NCBI RefSeq assembly: GCF_000177375.1
Contig: NZ_ADFR01000007.1
Coordinates: forward strand, 1-64,000
Length of the DNA: 64,000 bases
Source of the DNA: Bulleidia extructa W1219
Lineage (GTDB): Bacteria; Bacillota_I; Bacilli_A; Erysipelotrichales; Erysipelotrichaceae
Direction: 5' to 3'
Every line of letters starts with the position of its first letter. Within the stretch, counting starts at the first letter, position 1. Both the position numbers and the translations under genes were made by a program. The notes under the pieces were generated by a model. That model worked only from the letters and a program-made list of their open reading frames with translations. It searched no databases and was not told where the DNA came from. Of this stretch, positions 9,200 to 17,734 are shown one piece after another.

Positions 9200-9790
9200 T
9201 TATCTTAAGAGCATCATGTATTCATTTATTTTTTCCGACAGCTTTTCTTTATTATTTTCCAGATTTAAATAAAAGCCTGTAACTCCATAGCCGATCATAC
9301 TGTAAAGTGCTGTTAAGCGATAATGATTTTCTAATTTCTTATCATTAATGGCGGAGGCTTGTTCTATATTTGCTGTATGACATATAGATTCAAAAGTTTT
9401 TCTATTCATGATCTTTTGACAAAATCTCCAGGCGTCCTCTTCTGTTTCATCGTGATGCTTAGGTGTAGACCAAACCTTTTTCATTTGAGCCACTCTGAAA
9501 TTTTTATCATTTTTTCTTCCGGTTTCATGATAAATATGTGCTTCCAATCCCCAGATCCAGATAATAAAATCCCATACATTGTAGTTAATTTTCTCCGGAA
9601 TCTCGATATTTACATATTCGCAAACTTTCAATGCTTCTTCCTTGCAATCATCAATATATAGCCAATACGCAAGTTCACACAAAGAAGACATATCTGCATT
9701 TTTTGTAAAAGAACAACTTTTACCTAATTTTTTACAGAGTCTGACAATTTCTCGTTCTTCATGATTCATCATAATATCATCAAACAACAT
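9200..9790 (-). CDS. Hypothetical protein (196 aa), accessory region
   Basis: The sequence is predicted soluble and largely helical, rich in Trp, Glu and Lys, with helical stretches resembling tetratricopeptide-like folds (LCELAYWLYIDDCKEEALKV). I cannot name a family with confidence. GTGGAG stands eight bases before the ATG at 9790, and a terminator follows the stop. The neighbours are other small soluble accessory genes. An immunity-protein role is possible from context, but no toxin gene is visible here. Confidence 0.7.
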   Translation of the reverse strand: MLFDDIMMNHEEREIVRLCKKLGKSCSFTKNADMSSLCELAYWLYIDDCKEEALKVCEYVNIEIPEKINYNVWDFIIWIWGLEAHIYHETGRKNDKNFRVAQMKKVWSTPKHHDETEEDAWRFCQKIMNRKTFESICHTANIEQASAINDKKLENHYRLTALYSMIGYGVTGFYLNLENNKEKLSEKINEYMMLLR

Positions 9791-9857
9791 ATGTATTACT
9801 CCACAACTTCTAATCGCCCCATTTCTATAAATGAGAGTTATTCACTTTCTCATTTCA

Positions 9858-10363
9858 TTAACAAATCGTAACCAATACATTACCATTTGCTTCTACTATT
9901 TTTTTATAGAAGTCTTTCAGATTTTGAAAGCAGTCCATCAGTTCTTCTTTTATTTCATCAGCTTCTTCTTCATAATCCCAAATATCGGGATACAAGTCCG
10001 CTTTTTGGCATTCCTCCATGCTGAAATTTTCCATAGCCTTCTCTATATCAAAATGTTCCAGAGCCAAAACAATATCTTTCACCCTTGATTTTTCTGTGTA
10101 AGCTAGGTATTCTTCCACATCTTCAATAGGAACCAACCCCACAACCGCTTCACTGAGAGGATTATTTTTAATAGGTTCACTACTACCTACACCAGTCAAC
10201 ACAAAATGAAGTGCATCCCACATCTTGTCTAAATCAAGAAGTATCTTCACCCCTTCATTCTCATCTTCAACTTCTTCAAAAACCTTAGCTTTTTTCTCAT
10301 AAAAAGTTTTAAGTTTTTTAAATTTTTATCACTTAAATATTGATAATTAGCTATTATTCCCAT
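9858..10363 (-). pseudogene. DUF1877 (YfbM-like) protein, broken by a one-base shift at an A-run
   Basis: AGGAGG precedes an ATG at 10363, which encodes MGIIANYQYLSDKNLKN and then leaves the DUF1877 frame, stopping at a TGA at 10248-10250. The -1 frame continues with YEKKAKVFEEVEDENEGVKILLDLDKMWDALHFVLTG (quoted in two pieces: YEKKAKVFEE and KILLDLDKMWDALHFVLTG) to a stop at 9858. Joined, the product would be about 168 residues, the normal DUF1877 length. The switch point is A AAA AAC at 10313-10319, in the phase needed for -1 slippage; equally, one missing A in the run would explain it. The function of DUF1877 proteins is not settled. The gene is in a row of small accessory genes. Confidence 0.8.
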
Positions 10364-10381
10364 TTTTATTTCCTCCTAAAT

Positions 10382-10717
10382 TCAATCATAACTTAAATTT
10401 CTTAATTCATCAAAAGTTAATTCCGTATAATTCTTAGCTGAGTTCAAAACAGAATCCGTTGTATCAGGCAATCTATCCATCACTTTCTTAATATCTATAT
10501 CCTTAGGAAATGGGATAATATTCTCCTTCGCATCTTCACCATTATGTGCTAAAAATATAAACTCACCTGTCTTCCAATTTATATTGAAATGATGACTGAT
10601 ACCGACTTTTGTTTCTAAATCAAGCAGTTCTTCTTCCTGATTTATGAAATTTTCATATATAAATTCAAACAAGGCTTCCTGATTTATTTTGATGATTCTG
10701 CACACATTATCTTTCAC
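10382..10717 (-). CDS. Hypothetical protein (111 aa), accessory region
   Basis: The start is a GTG at 10717 with AGAGGAG six bases upstream. The protein is acidic and soluble, with no signal or membrane segment. It contains a short beta-type stretch (HHFNINWKTGEFIFLAHNG) and an Asp/Leu-rich C-terminus. I do not recognise the family. It lies 18 bases upstream of the DUF1877 start on the same strand, so the two are probably one transcript. Size and context resemble immunity-type accessory genes. Confidence 0.65.
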   Translation of the reverse strand: MKDNVCRIIKINQEALFEFIYENFINQEEELLDLETKVGISHHFNINWKTGEFIFLAHNGEDAKENIIPFPKDIDIKKVMDRLPDTTDSVLNSAKNYTELTFDELRNLSYD

Positions 10718-11003
10718 TTATTTCTCCTCTTACTGGTACCAAAAACACTCATTTATTATACCTAATATTATTAGGATTATACCATATTTTCCCTTAGTTT
10801 TATAAGTCTAACTCTTGCTTCTTTACCTGCGTTAATCCTTTGTTTTCTTACCGTCATTTCTCTATCCATCTTCTAACAATTTCAGATTGTTCAGCCTCTT
10901 TTCATAGGTCTATCATTTGAGAAGATAGACCATCTTTTTCATTCCTCAAAGTACCTATTTTGCTTTTGCTGAATAATGAGATTTTTTCTTGATTTTAAAC
11001 AAC
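10718..11003. other. Non-coding gap with a hairpin and short decayed frames
   Basis: No gene is supported. GGTCTATC (10907-10914) and GATAGACC (10924-10931) form a perfect eight-base stem followed on the forward strand by ATCTTTTTC, a forward-facing terminator shape with no forward gene in front of it. A 30-codon reverse-strand frame (10777-10869) rich in Arg and Lys lacks a ribosome site and is probably a remnant. Confidence 0.4.
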
Positions 11004-11032
11004 AAAAAACAGTAAACTTATTCGATTTACTG
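11004..11032 (-). terminator. Terminator of the membrane-protein gene at 11.2-11.6 kb
   Basis: CAGTAAA and TTTACTG form a perfect stem with a nine-base loop; on the reverse strand it runs into six T residues. It closely matches the hairpin at 9123-9150, including flanking bases. Confidence 0.78.
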
Positions 11033-11156
11033 CCTGACAAGGTTTTACTATATATTTCTTATTTGTTGGTTTTAACTCTTTCCACTGTCTTCTTCATAAA
11101 GTTATATGTGAAAATCAGATTGGGCAACATTATACTGATCTTCCATACCTTTATCT

Positions 11157-11636
11157 TTAAAATTTGGGCATATATTTAATAAAAATCATCAACAAGCTGA
11201 TGATCAGAATAGCATAAAATAAAGTTGCTAATATTAATCTCTGTTTACTCTGACCTATTTTTCTTATTGATTTTTGTTCCAATATAATGACTAAAAATAG
11301 AAGAGCTTCCACAAAATATATGGAACCTAATGTATAAAATGCTGTCTTTGGGTTGGTGTAGAGTGAAAGATACCAAAAGAAGTCTCCGATATTTGTAAAT
11401 CTTATAAAATACAATCCAACAACCATAGGAATCGGCACAAGAAAACTGACTATCCAAGCTAATTTTTTATTTTTAACTTTTATTAAAGGCTCCAACTCAC
11501 CAAAATGTTTTGTATAATAGTCATTCGGAAAAAATAGATAACTCAGCAATCGTGAAAATCTTACGATTAAAATACTGCCAAACACAAACATCAAGATATA
11601 GCATAAAAAGTAATAAAGTATTTTATAATCAAACAT
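11157..11636 (-). CDS. Small integral membrane protein (159 aa), unknown
   Basis: Four hydrophobic segments are evident, near residues 8-30, 60-80, 100-118 and 135-155, separated by short basic loops (RKIGQSKQR before the last). No family motif is recognised and there is no signal peptidase site. The gene stands alone and has a clear hairpin terminator downstream. It sits among small soluble accessory genes, so it could be a stray immunity-type or transport-accessory gene; I infer nothing stronger. Confidence 0.65.
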   Translation of the reverse strand: MFDYKILYYFLCYILMFVFGSILIVRFSRLLSYLFFPNDYYTKHFGELEPLIKVKNKKLAWIVSFLVPIPMVVGLYFIRFTNIGDFFWYLSLYTNPKTAFYTLGSIYFVEALLFLVIILEQKSIRKIGQSKQRLILATLFYAILIISLLMIFIKYMPKF

Positions 11637-11639
11637 ATT

Positions 11640-11760
11640 TTTTATCTCATTAACCTTCCGTAATATATCCTAACCCCAATAAAAGACATCATTATACTCA
11701 GCAGAAGAAATATAATCCCGACAAAAGTAGAAGATATTTCAATCTCAATTCACATAATCC
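11640..11760 (-). pseudogene. Possible C-terminal scrap of a membrane protein
   Basis: A short reverse-strand frame ending just upstream of the 11157-11636 gene reads SSTFVGIIFLLLSIMMSFIG and then a basic tail. It is preceded in frame by a stop and lacks a start with a ribosome site. It looks like the end of a lost one- or two-helix membrane protein. Confidence 0.3.
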
Positions 11761-11781
11761 ATTATAGCATTTTTTCTACTA

Positions 11782-12048
11782 TCAGATTTCCCACTCACTT
11801 GTAAATCTTACATAAGAACAGATAGAAAAGTTTGTCCGGAAAGGTGTCTTTGCTGTTTCGGTTAAACTATATCTCTTACAAAGGTCTTTTCTTTCATCTT
11901 TTTTTGTTAGACTGCCATCAGGTTTTCGAAGTTTGGCTCATTCTTCTTGAATCAATACTTTCTTTTGTTCATTCATACTCTCTAAACTTTTCAATATTTT
12001 TAGTTCAATATTCTTTGGAGTATGGACCATGATAGACTTCGGATTCAT
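11782..12048 (-). pseudogene. Decayed small reading frame with an in-frame TGA
   Basis: From an ATG at 12048 the frame reads MNPKSIMVHTPKNIELKI and onward to VLIQEE, stops at TGA (11938-11940), and then stays open for 51 more codons (AKLRKPDGSLTKKDERK and beyond) to a TGA at 11782. TGA is clearly a stop elsewhere in the window. No ribosome site precedes the ATG. I take it as a gene in decay; family unknown. Confidence 0.35.
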
Positions 12049-12065
12049 CGGTTCTAACCATCCGT

Positions 12066-12485
12066 TTATTTTTCATCATAAATTGGTGGAATCGTAAAAA
12101 ACCTATCGTTTATCTTTATTTGAGCGTAAAGTATTTCATCTTTATAATAGTACCCTTTAAATAACGGATGTGGATTCAAACTCTTGAATATCTCATCAGG
12201 CAAACCTCTAAAATCATAATCTCTTAGCGCTCCTGCACCAAGCAATCTTTTTGTTCTATCAGCTTTGATTTCGTTAGCGTATGTTTGATAAAATGCTTCT
12301 GGATCATCTTCATAAAGCGCTATATCCCTTTCGTCTATCGCATAATACCGATCATAACCGGCCACCCACGAAATATGAACACAAAGTAAATACCGTTCTA
12401 TTTCCGGACAAAATCCTACTATGAAAAAATGCTCTCTATTGATTTTTGGATTTTCTATGGTTATTTTCTTTATGAACAAATTCAT
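12066..12485 (-). CDS. Hypothetical protein (about 139 aa), accessory region
   Basis: The protein is soluble and rich in aromatic residues (GYDRYYAIDERDIALYEDD, HPLFKGYYYKDEILYAQIK), with no recognised motif. Three possible starts (GTG, ATG, ATG) lie in a row; GGAG is best spaced for the ATG at 12485. The stop of the helicase gene's upstream neighbour is not overlapped: a 25-base gap separates it from the helicase 3' end, so it may be the last gene of the helicase transcript. Its composition is typical of immunity-type accessory proteins, but that is inference. Confidence 0.65.
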   Translation of the reverse strand: MNLFIKKITIENPKINREHFFIVGFCPEIERYLLCVHISWVAGYDRYYAIDERDIALYEDDPEAFYQTYANEIKADRTKRLLGAGALRDYDFRGLPDEIFKSLNPHPLFKGYYYKDEILYAQIKINDRFFTIPPIYDEK

Positions 12486-12510
12486 CATCACTCCGACCCC
12501 ATTATTTTCC

Positions 12511-15186
12511 CTATTTGTATTTTTGTAAGTGATGATCTTCTTTCCTATCTGATTGCTCTAAACCTTTTACAAAATTAGCATAAGAACGCATTCTTGCTTT
12601 CAAAAGAACTCGTCTCCCCTTTATATTTCTGGTATAGATTAAATCACAAGATCCCAAATGACGTTTTACTTGATTCAAAAATAACATAGCATCTTCTTTT
12701 TTCTTCTCAAAATAAGTCGGTACCACATAAAAGCGAAACATCCTTCCTTTTAAACGAATCAGATATCTTTGATTATTGACTACTCCCAAAAACTCATCGA
12801 CGCATTGAACAAAAATTTCCTTTTCTCGCAAAGACGCATTCATCAAATAGATACTGTGATAAAACTGATTACCTTCAACCATCACTCTGGAAGTTTCTAA
12901 AATTTCGCCTTTATCCACCAAAGCATCCCGAATGGATTTTCCAACTTGCTTTAAATACTTTCCTGGCGAAAGATGTAAGTAAATACGAAATATCAGATAG
13001 CAGAATAAAGAAATACCGATACCAATAAGAGCCATCCAGAACATATTAGAGGCACGAGATGAAAACAAAGAACGGAAAAATCTGTCGATAGAAATACCAA
13101 CCACCCAAAAAACGATATTGAAAAGGATCATCCCCAATACATCGTCAAAGGACGTTTTTGATTTTATCACATCATTATCTTCTTTAAACATAAGAACCGT
13201 TTCGTGGTGTTGATAAAGGGCATGATCCCACTTTTCTTTAAGACCCTCTCGTGAAGCAGAAAGAGCCAGCATTTCCTCGTTGATCCGTTTAATATTGTCA
13301 AGAGTAAACGGTTCTTTGATGGCTGTTAATCTACCCAATCCATTTTCAATCGTCATTCCATCATAACTGACACCCAAAAAACCTTCAAACTTTCGTTTTA
13401 AATTCATGTAATCTTCATTAACCGCTTGTTCTGTAAAACCAAGAATTCGCATTTTATCAATTTCTTCAGCTTTATCAATACAAACAAGGTGCCATATATT
13501 CGCCACTTTTGTTGGATCTTGATCGTAGGTACGAATCGCTCTTCCACGCATTTGATTACCCAAAACATAGCTACCAACAAAACTGGCCATAATAAGAGAA
13601 TTGATACAAGGAGAATCATAGCCTTCACCCAAAAGTGATTTTGTACCAATCATGATCTGAAAATAACCTTCTTCAAACAGTTTTGAAAGAATGGCAACCA
13701 TATCACTATTGGAAGCTGCCATCACCACTTGATCATACTGATCATAAAAAGAAGAGACCGTATAACTCTTACCATCGGCTAATTCTTTCAATCTCTCCAA
13801 ACTACCCTTCGGCACAACCACAAGACTGCCACATACAATACCTAACAAACAAGCGGGATCCATTTCTTTTCTTAACGTCTCAAAAATAGGAATCACACCT
13901 AAATCATGAAAGGATTGCCCTGTCCCTAACATCGTGATATATTCCTTCTTAATATAATCCGTTAGAATCAACATTCGCAATGTGTCTTTGTTATGACGAT
14001 ATTCTGTTTTACAAATAGTCACAAGATTAGGTAATTTACTCATGCTGTTCACTAACAAAGATTGAATAACAGCATTATCTGTCAGAATGACTTTACACTT
14101 ATAAATCATATGATTTTTCTTTAAAAAAATGATTAATTGTTCTCGATAAGAAGGATCACATGAATAAGAATCTATATCATCGTATAAAAAACCTTGCAAA
14201 AGTTTTTCAAAGAAAGGTAACGTCATATTCGGAAACTGAATAATCCCCATTAATTTCTTCCATCTTTTATCATATTCGACAGAATGAGAATGATAATAAA
14301 ACAAAAGAGAAGATAAATACATCGGATCTTCCAGCATCTCATCGGCATAATGGTCATAATCATTGATTTTCTTATGATTTTTCAAAGCTGAAAGAAGATC
14401 CTGATGGTTCATCAAATAATGAAAAATATTGATTTTCGTCTGATGATGATCTTGAATTACTTTTCTTTCATTAGCGGTTGGATAACTAAACAGAACATAA
14501 TCTTGATGAGGACAAAGATTTTTTTCTTTCACCAATTCAGGAATACTGATTTCCTCATCCACCTCTCCACACATCTGAATATATCGATTCCATTCACTTT
14601 TTTGCGCATCATAAGGAGGTGTCGCTGTCAAAGAGATAATGGTCACATGATCTCTACCAATCGTAGAAATAAATTCTTCCAGTGCCTTCCACCACTCTTT
14701 ATGAAGATGGTGACATTCGTCTAAACAAATGACTTCAATCGGATTTTCTTTTATGTTTTTGATGAAATCAAATTGTGAATAATCCACCTCATTTTTTTCT
14801 ACTACATCATCCGTTTCTTGATCGTCACGCTCTTCTCCTTTAAATCGTGTCATAGCACTAAAAAGAGTCTGGTAAGTAATCGATGTAATATCACTATTTT
14901 CTACCAGAGAGGTTGATAATGTGATTGAATGATCTAATAAAAACGCTTCTTCAATTCGTTGTATCCATTGATTTCTAATCACCAGTCGTGGCGAAATAAT
15001 CAACGCTCTTTTTCCTAACCGTCTGATTAACTCAATGCCTAATGTTGTTTTTCCACTGCCGGGTGGTGCCACGATATGAATTTTCTTATCTTTTAGATAA
15101 GTCGTTGCTTGATCTAATATTTTTTTCTGATAATCTCGAAAAGCTCCTTTAAACTGAAGATGATTGTCATAAAGATTACTGGTCAT
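12511..15186 (-). CDS. SF2 DExH helicase with two membrane segments
   Basis: The 891-residue protein has a full superfamily 2 helicase core: Walker A APPGSGKTT (40-48), motif II DECHH (156-160), motif III SLTATPP (185-191), and C-terminal motifs V/VI (IGTKSLLGEGYDSP, NQMRGRAIRT). Unusually, two hydrophobic segments follow at about 683-700 (ILFNIVFWVVGIS) and 713-736 (ALIGIGISLFCYLIFRIYL). A basic, soluble tail of about 150 residues follows (LKGRMFRFYVVPTYFEKK, RNIKGRRVLLKARMR). Thus the helicase is probably tethered to the inner face of the membrane. GGAG is correctly spaced before the ATG. It lies next to the accessory patch. A defence or DNA-uptake role is conceivable, but nothing in the sequence proves it. 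Confidence 0.85.
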   Translation of the reverse strand: MTSNLYDNHLQFKGAFRDYQKKILDQATTYLKDKKIHIVAPPGSGKTTLGIELIRRLGKRALIISPRLVIRNQWIQRIEEAFLLDHSITLSTSLVENSDITSITYQTLFSAMTRFKGEERDDQETDDVVEKNEVDYSQFDFIKNIKENPIEVICLDECHHLHKEWWKALEEFISTIGRDHVTIISLTATPPYDAQKSEWNRYIQMCGEVDEEISIPELVKEKNLCPHQDYVLFSYPTANERKVIQDHHQTKINIFHYLMNHQDLLSALKNHKKINDYDHYADEMLEDPMYLSSLLFYYHSHSVEYDKRWKKLMGIIQFPNMTLPFFEKLLQGFLYDDIDSYSCDPSYREQLIIFLKKNHMIYKCKVILTDNAVIQSLLVNSMSKLPNLVTICKTEYRHNKDTLRMLILTDYIKKEYITMLGTGQSFHDLGVIPIFETLRKEMDPACLLGIVCGSLVVVPKGSLERLKELADGKSYTVSSFYDQYDQVVMAASNSDMVAILSKLFEEGYFQIMIGTKSLLGEGYDSPCINSLIMASFVGSYVLGNQMRGRAIRTYDQDPTKVANIWHLVCIDKAEEIDKMRILGFTEQAVNEDYMNLKRKFEGFLGVSYDGMTIENGLGRLTAIKEPFTLDNIKRINEEMLALSASREGLKEKWDHALYQHHETVLMFKEDNDVIKSKTSFDDVLGMILFNIVFWVVGISIDRFFRSLFSSRASNMFWMALIGIGISLFCYLIFRIYLHLSPGKYLKQVGKSIRDALVDKGEILETSRVMVEGNQFYHSIYLMNASLREKEIFVQCVDEFLGVVNNQRYLIRLKGRMFRFYVVPTYFEKKKEDAMLFLNQVKRHLGSCDLIYTRNIKGRRVLLKARMRSYANFVKGLEQSDRKEDHHLQKYK

Positions 15187-15295
15187 AAAATACTCCGTCC
15201 AAGGAAATTATAGAATAAAAGAAAAAAGATTCAATCATTTCCCCATAAGGCTATGGAATCTAAGTTGGAACTTTTTACATTTAATCATCCAAAAG

Positions 15296-15336
15296 AAAAA
15301 GGAGGATTTATCTTCTAATAAGATTTCTATCCCCCT
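15296..15336 (-). terminator. Terminator of lon
   Basis: On the reverse strand GGGGGAT pairs with ATCCTCC and an inner ATCTT pairs with AAGAT; five T residues follow. It lies about 50 bases beyond the lon stop. Confidence 0.85.
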
Positions 15337-15384
15337 CTTAGCGGTTTCTTGTTATGAGGAAATGTGTCTCATCTTGACCCTTTT

Positions 15385-17667
15385 TCATTTCTGAATTCCA
15401 GCTAAGGATAAAACTTCTTCAATTGTTGAAACAGTGAGGATCTTTAATTGATCTTTCACTTCTTGAGGAACATCTTTTAAGTTCTTTTCATTGTCCTTTG
15501 GAATCAAAACGGTTTTCACACCCGATCGAGCAGCCGCCATCAATTTTTCAGGTAAGCCCCCTATTGGCATCACTCCACCACGAAGTGAAATTTCTCCTGT
15601 CATGGCTAGATTTGGATTTACTTTCTGTTTTGTCAACAAAGACGCTAAAGCCGTTGTGACAGTAATACCGGCACTCGGTCCATCCTTTTTGACCGATCCG
15701 GATGGAAAATGAATGTGAATATCGTGATTTTCTAATTGTTTCGCTTCTTTAGGAAAAATTGATTTCACCAAAGACAAAGCAATTTGAACCGATTCTTGCA
15801 TCACCGACCCTAGTTGCCCTGTGACCTTGATGTTTCCTTTTCCCTCACTCACTAAGCTTTCAATAAAGAGAATTTCTCCACCGGAAGCTGTCCAAGCTAA
15901 TCCTGTTACAATACCAACTTTAGTATTTCTTTGAATTTTTTCATGTTCAATAGGATCCATATCCAACACTTCTGACAAATTCTTCTGACTCACATGAAAC
16001 TTTGTCTGACGACCACGGGCAATCAAAACAGCGGTATACCGACAAATTTGGTCCATTCTCTTTTTCAGGCCACGAACCCCGCTTTCCATCGTATAACTAG
16101 AAATAATCGTTCGTATACCCGCATCGCTCACTGCCAACATCGCCTTTTCTATGCCCATTTGTTTCATAGACTTAGGCAATAAATGGCGTTTGGCAATCTG
16201 GAATTTTTCACTGGCTGTATAGCCTTGAAACATAATGACTTCCATACGATTTAAAAGCGGTTCGGGAATCGTATCTAAGCTATTCGCTGTACAAATAAAT
16301 AGGACATTGGATAAATCATACGGTACATTCATATAGTGATCGGTGAATGTATGATTTTGTTCGGGATCCAAAACCTCTAATAAAGCTGAAGCCGGATCAC
16401 CATTATATGAAGAGGATAATTTATCAATTTCATCCAAAACCATCACCGGATTAGAAGAACCGGCTTTCTGAATCCCATCCATAATTCTCCCCGGCATGGC
16501 ACCGATATAAGTACGACGATGACCACGAATATCTGAACTATCTCGAACACCGCCTAAAGCCACTCGTACGTACTCTCGATTTAGTGCTCTAGCAATGGAT
16601 TTACCAACAGACGTCTTCCCGGTCCCGGGAGCCCCGACAAACAAGAGAATTGATCCCGACTGCTTATGATTCAAATCCATGACAGCGATTTGTTCTAAAA
16701 TTCGTTTTTTCACTTTCTGTAAACCATAATGGTCTTCATCCAAGATTTCCTCAGCCTTTTGAATATCTATCTTTTCCAATGGATTTGTTTGCCAAGATAG
16801 TGAAGTCAAAAAATCTAAATAGTTATACAAATTGCCATATTCAGGAGAATTTGAACCTTCTTGTTTCATACGAGAAAGAATTTTTTCCGCCTCTTTTAAA
16901 GCCGTTTCATTCATACTGGATTCTTGGATTCTTTTTTCTAATTTACGAATATCACTCACATTTTCCGGATGCATCTCATCCAGTTCTTTTTGTAAAAATT
17001 CAATTTGTTTCTTAATGGCCATTTCTCGATAAGCTTTTTGATTATCTTCTTCTTGAGCAGAACTGGCCGCCTTTGAGACATTACTCATTTCTGTGTATTC
17101 CAAGACATATTTTTCAATCATGGATAAACGCTTTTCTTGTGAATCTTCCGCTAATAAAGCGTATTTATCTTCCGCGGTAATACTGATTAATTGAGACATA
17201 CCCGTCATGATCTCTTCCGCTGTTGTCATTTGTTGGATATAACTTTTTGCCCCTAAAGCCCAACGATATTGAGATGTAAATTGGATCAGGCTATTCTTTA
17301 AGCCTTGGATGCGACTTTGGTAATTTTGTTCATCCACATCTTCCGTTTCCGGGTGATTGATCACACCAGTAACCCCCAACGTTCGATTTGAGTGTAAATA
17401 TAAATCTTCAAATTGAACACGATTATACGTCTTCACAATCAAAAAGCCATCTGTATGAACTTCTGTAATGATTCCGGAAACCCCTAAACCATAAAAATTC
17501 TCCGGAAGAAAGTTCTCTTCATTCAATGCCTTTTTCTCTAGTGCAAAATATATTTTTTCTCCTACTTTCGCTTCTTTTCCGGTGGCTTCTTTAAAAGACT
17601 CACTTGTCAAAAAAACGGTTGAATGAGGAAGGATCACAACATTATAAATAGGAACGATTTCTGCCAT
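15385..17667 (-). CDS. lon: ATP-dependent protease La (Lon)
   Basis: Lon unfolds and degrades damaged or regulatory proteins in the cytoplasm. The 760-residue protein has the N-terminal substrate-binding domain (VVILPHSTVFL at the start), an AAA+ core with Walker A GAPGTGKTS and MVLDEIDKL, and the C-terminal protease domain with Ser665 in KDGPSAGIT and Lys708 in LPEKLMAAA. AGAAAGG lies ten bases before the ATG, and TATAAT at 17685-17690 serves as the -10. A CIRCE element lies immediately upstream, so HrcA control is likely. A strong terminator follows, making it monocistronic. Confidence 0.97.
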   Translation of the reverse strand: MAEIVPIYNVVILPHSTVFLTSESFKEATGKEAKVGEKIYFALEKKALNEENFLPENFYGLGVSGIITEVHTDGFLIVKTYNRVQFEDLYLHSNRTLGVTGVINHPETEDVDEQNYQSRIQGLKNSLIQFTSQYRWALGAKSYIQQMTTAEEIMTGMSQLISITAEDKYALLAEDSQEKRLSMIEKYVLEYTEMSNVSKAASSAQEEDNQKAYREMAIKKQIEFLQKELDEMHPENVSDIRKLEKRIQESSMNETALKEAEKILSRMKQEGSNSPEYGNLYNYLDFLTSLSWQTNPLEKIDIQKAEEILDEDHYGLQKVKKRILEQIAVMDLNHKQSGSILLFVGAPGTGKTSVGKSIARALNREYVRVALGGVRDSSDIRGHRRTYIGAMPGRIMDGIQKAGSSNPVMVLDEIDKLSSSYNGDPASALLEVLDPEQNHTFTDHYMNVPYDLSNVLFICTANSLDTIPEPLLNRMEVIMFQGYTASEKFQIAKRHLLPKSMKQMGIEKAMLAVSDAGIRTIISSYTMESGVRGLKKRMDQICRYTAVLIARGRQTKFHVSQKNLSEVLDMDPIEHEKIQRNTKVGIVTGLAWTASGGEILFIESLVSEGKGNIKVTGQLGSVMQESVQIALSLVKSIFPKEAKQLENHDIHIHFPSGSVKKDGPSAGITVTTALASLLTKQKVNPNLAMTGEISLRGGVMPIGGLPEKLMAAARSGVKTVLIPKDNEKNLKDVPQEVKDQLKILTVSTIEEVLSLAGIQK

Positions 17668-17684
17668 ATTTTAGATACCTTTCT

Positions 17685-17690
17685 ATTATA
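17685..17690 (-). promoter_or_regulatory. -10 box of lon
   Basis: TATAAT on the reverse strand, 17 bases upstream of the lon ribosome binding region. The expected -35 region falls inside the CIRCE element and has no good TTGACA match. Confidence 0.6.
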
Positions 17691-17699
17691 AGAACTATA

Positions 17700-17726
17700 T
17701 TAGCACTTAAAATAAAAGAGTGCTAA
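17700..17726 (-). promoter_or_regulatory. CIRCE element (HrcA operator) upstream of lon
   Basis: The forward strand reads TTAGCACTT, nine bases, then GAGTGCTAA. This is the CIRCE consensus (TTAGCACTC-N9-GAGTGCTAA) with one mismatch. It overlaps the lon promoter just upstream of the -10, the position expected for repression by HrcA. The same element in perfect left-arm form lies before groES at 43786-43812. Confidence 0.9.
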
Positions 17727-17734
17727 TATTCTGT

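Noticed and set aside
11782-12048. TGA read as tryptophan (mollicute code)
   Set aside because: TGA serves as stop in ATGA overlaps at 6678 and 37235, and Trp is TGG throughout; the frame is better seen as decayed.
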